Of a stretch of DNA of 10,917 bases, positions 10,721 through 10,917 are shown in pieces. A model generated the notes under the pieces. The model did no database searches, was not told where the DNA came from, and saw only the letters and a list, made by a program, of their open reading frames with translations. The stretch comes from Allosphingosinicella sp. (GTDB lineage Bacteria > Pseudomonadota > Alphaproteobacteria > Sphingomonadales > Sphingomonadaceae): assembly GCA_030146745.1 (NCBI GenBank), contig JASLBD010000454.1, positions 1 through 10,917 on the forward strand, read 5' to 3'. Made by a program: the position numbers and the translations under genes. Every line of letters begins with the position of its first letter. The stretch's first letter is position 1.

Positions 10721-10917
10721 AGCGCCCCGGCCCTTCGTAGCCGCCGCCCGCGATCAGCCCGGCGAGCTCGTCCTCGAGCGCCGGAAAGGCGCCGGCGAAC
10801 TTCGCCGCGCCGCGCTCGAACAGGGCCGCCACCGGCTCGGCCCGGGCCGACTTGCCGATCGAGGCGTGGACGATCGTCACCGGCAGGCGGATGTCGGCGG
10901 CGCGGAGCACGCTCGTC
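10632..10917 (-). CDS. phage terminase large subunit, C-terminal part (runs off right edge)
   Basis: 94 C-terminal residues are visible and the frame is open past 10917. VTIVHASIGKSARAEPVAALFERG, LEDEL and SPDRADAMVWAMTEL are hallmarks of the GTA/phage terminase RNase-H-like nuclease domain. The aspartate in PDRADA is the conserved late acidic residue of the metal-binding site. The enzyme pumps DNA into the prohead and cuts it. The internal GTG at 10908-10910 is not a start; the protein continues upstream. Its final 29 codons lie in a direct repeat whose second copy is 1453 bp away. It should directly precede the portal gene but is now separated from it by the Xre-GNAT module. Confidence 0.93.
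   Translation of the reverse strand, partial: TSVLRAADIRLPVTIVHASIGKSARAEPVAALFERGAAKFAGAFPALEDELAGLIAGGGYEGPGRSPDRADAMVWAMTELMLGQRRAEPRIRRL

Noticed and set aside
1..10917. CRISPR array, tRNA or rRNA genes
   Set aside because: No regularly spaced direct repeats with unique spacers and no tRNA-like or rRNA-like segment were seen; the repeats present are palindromic hairpins.

Overview
The window is GC-rich DNA, apart from two visibly AT-richer islands. It looks like an alphaproteobacterial chromosome, most likely a sphingomonad. It carries the head and head-tail part of a gene-transfer-agent-like (RcGTA-type, HK97-like) gene cluster, read on the minus strand from right to left. The assignment rests on conserved gene order and on recognisable families: terminase C-terminus, HK97 portal, a DUF6127-like membrane protein, S78 prohead protease, HK97 capsid, gp6-type connector, DUF3168 tail completion protein, TP901-1-type major tail protein, and two tail assembly chaperone-like proteins (gp10 and rcc01693-like). 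No database was searched.

Layout from the right edge on the minus strand: the terminase large subunit 3' end (10632 to beyond 10917); an AT-richer module of about 1.45 kb with an Xre-like HTH gene (10025-10372) and a GNAT acetyltransferase (9317-9958), bounded by a 92-bp direct repeat of the terminase 3' end; a dense palindrome cluster (9024-9170); portal (7864-8997); DUF6127-like (7553-7867); protease (7119-7556); a plus-strand PhyH-type dioxygenase (6517-7167); capsid (5303-6418); a right-handed beta-helix spike-like protein (3435-5150); connector (2820-3365); a 71-aa protein (2591-2806); DUF3168 (2205-2594); a plus-strand small exported protein (1735-2055); major tail protein (1284-1691); gp10-like (922-1287); gp10.1-like (725-925). 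The expected tape-measure gene does not follow. Instead there is a strong hairpin (611-651) and a second AT-richer two-gene module: an 84-aa HicA-like protein (316-570) and an HTH antitoxin-like protein that runs off the left edge.

The structural genes are tightly packed, with ATGA or GTGA start-stop overlaps that imply translational coupling: portal/DUF6127, DUF6127/protease, 71-aa protein/DUF3168, gp9/gp10 and gp10/gp10.1. Together they would make a DNA-packaging, capsid and neck machine. The cluster is interrupted by opposite-strand accessory genes, by palindromic REP-like elements (one in frame inside gp10), and by two toxin-antitoxin-like modules. It may therefore be a decaying or domesticated GTA-like locus that has become a site for small accessory modules. 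The best candidate for something undescribed is the Xre-GNAT module with its nested stem structure (10516-10618), inserted at the terminase 3' end without a visible integrase.
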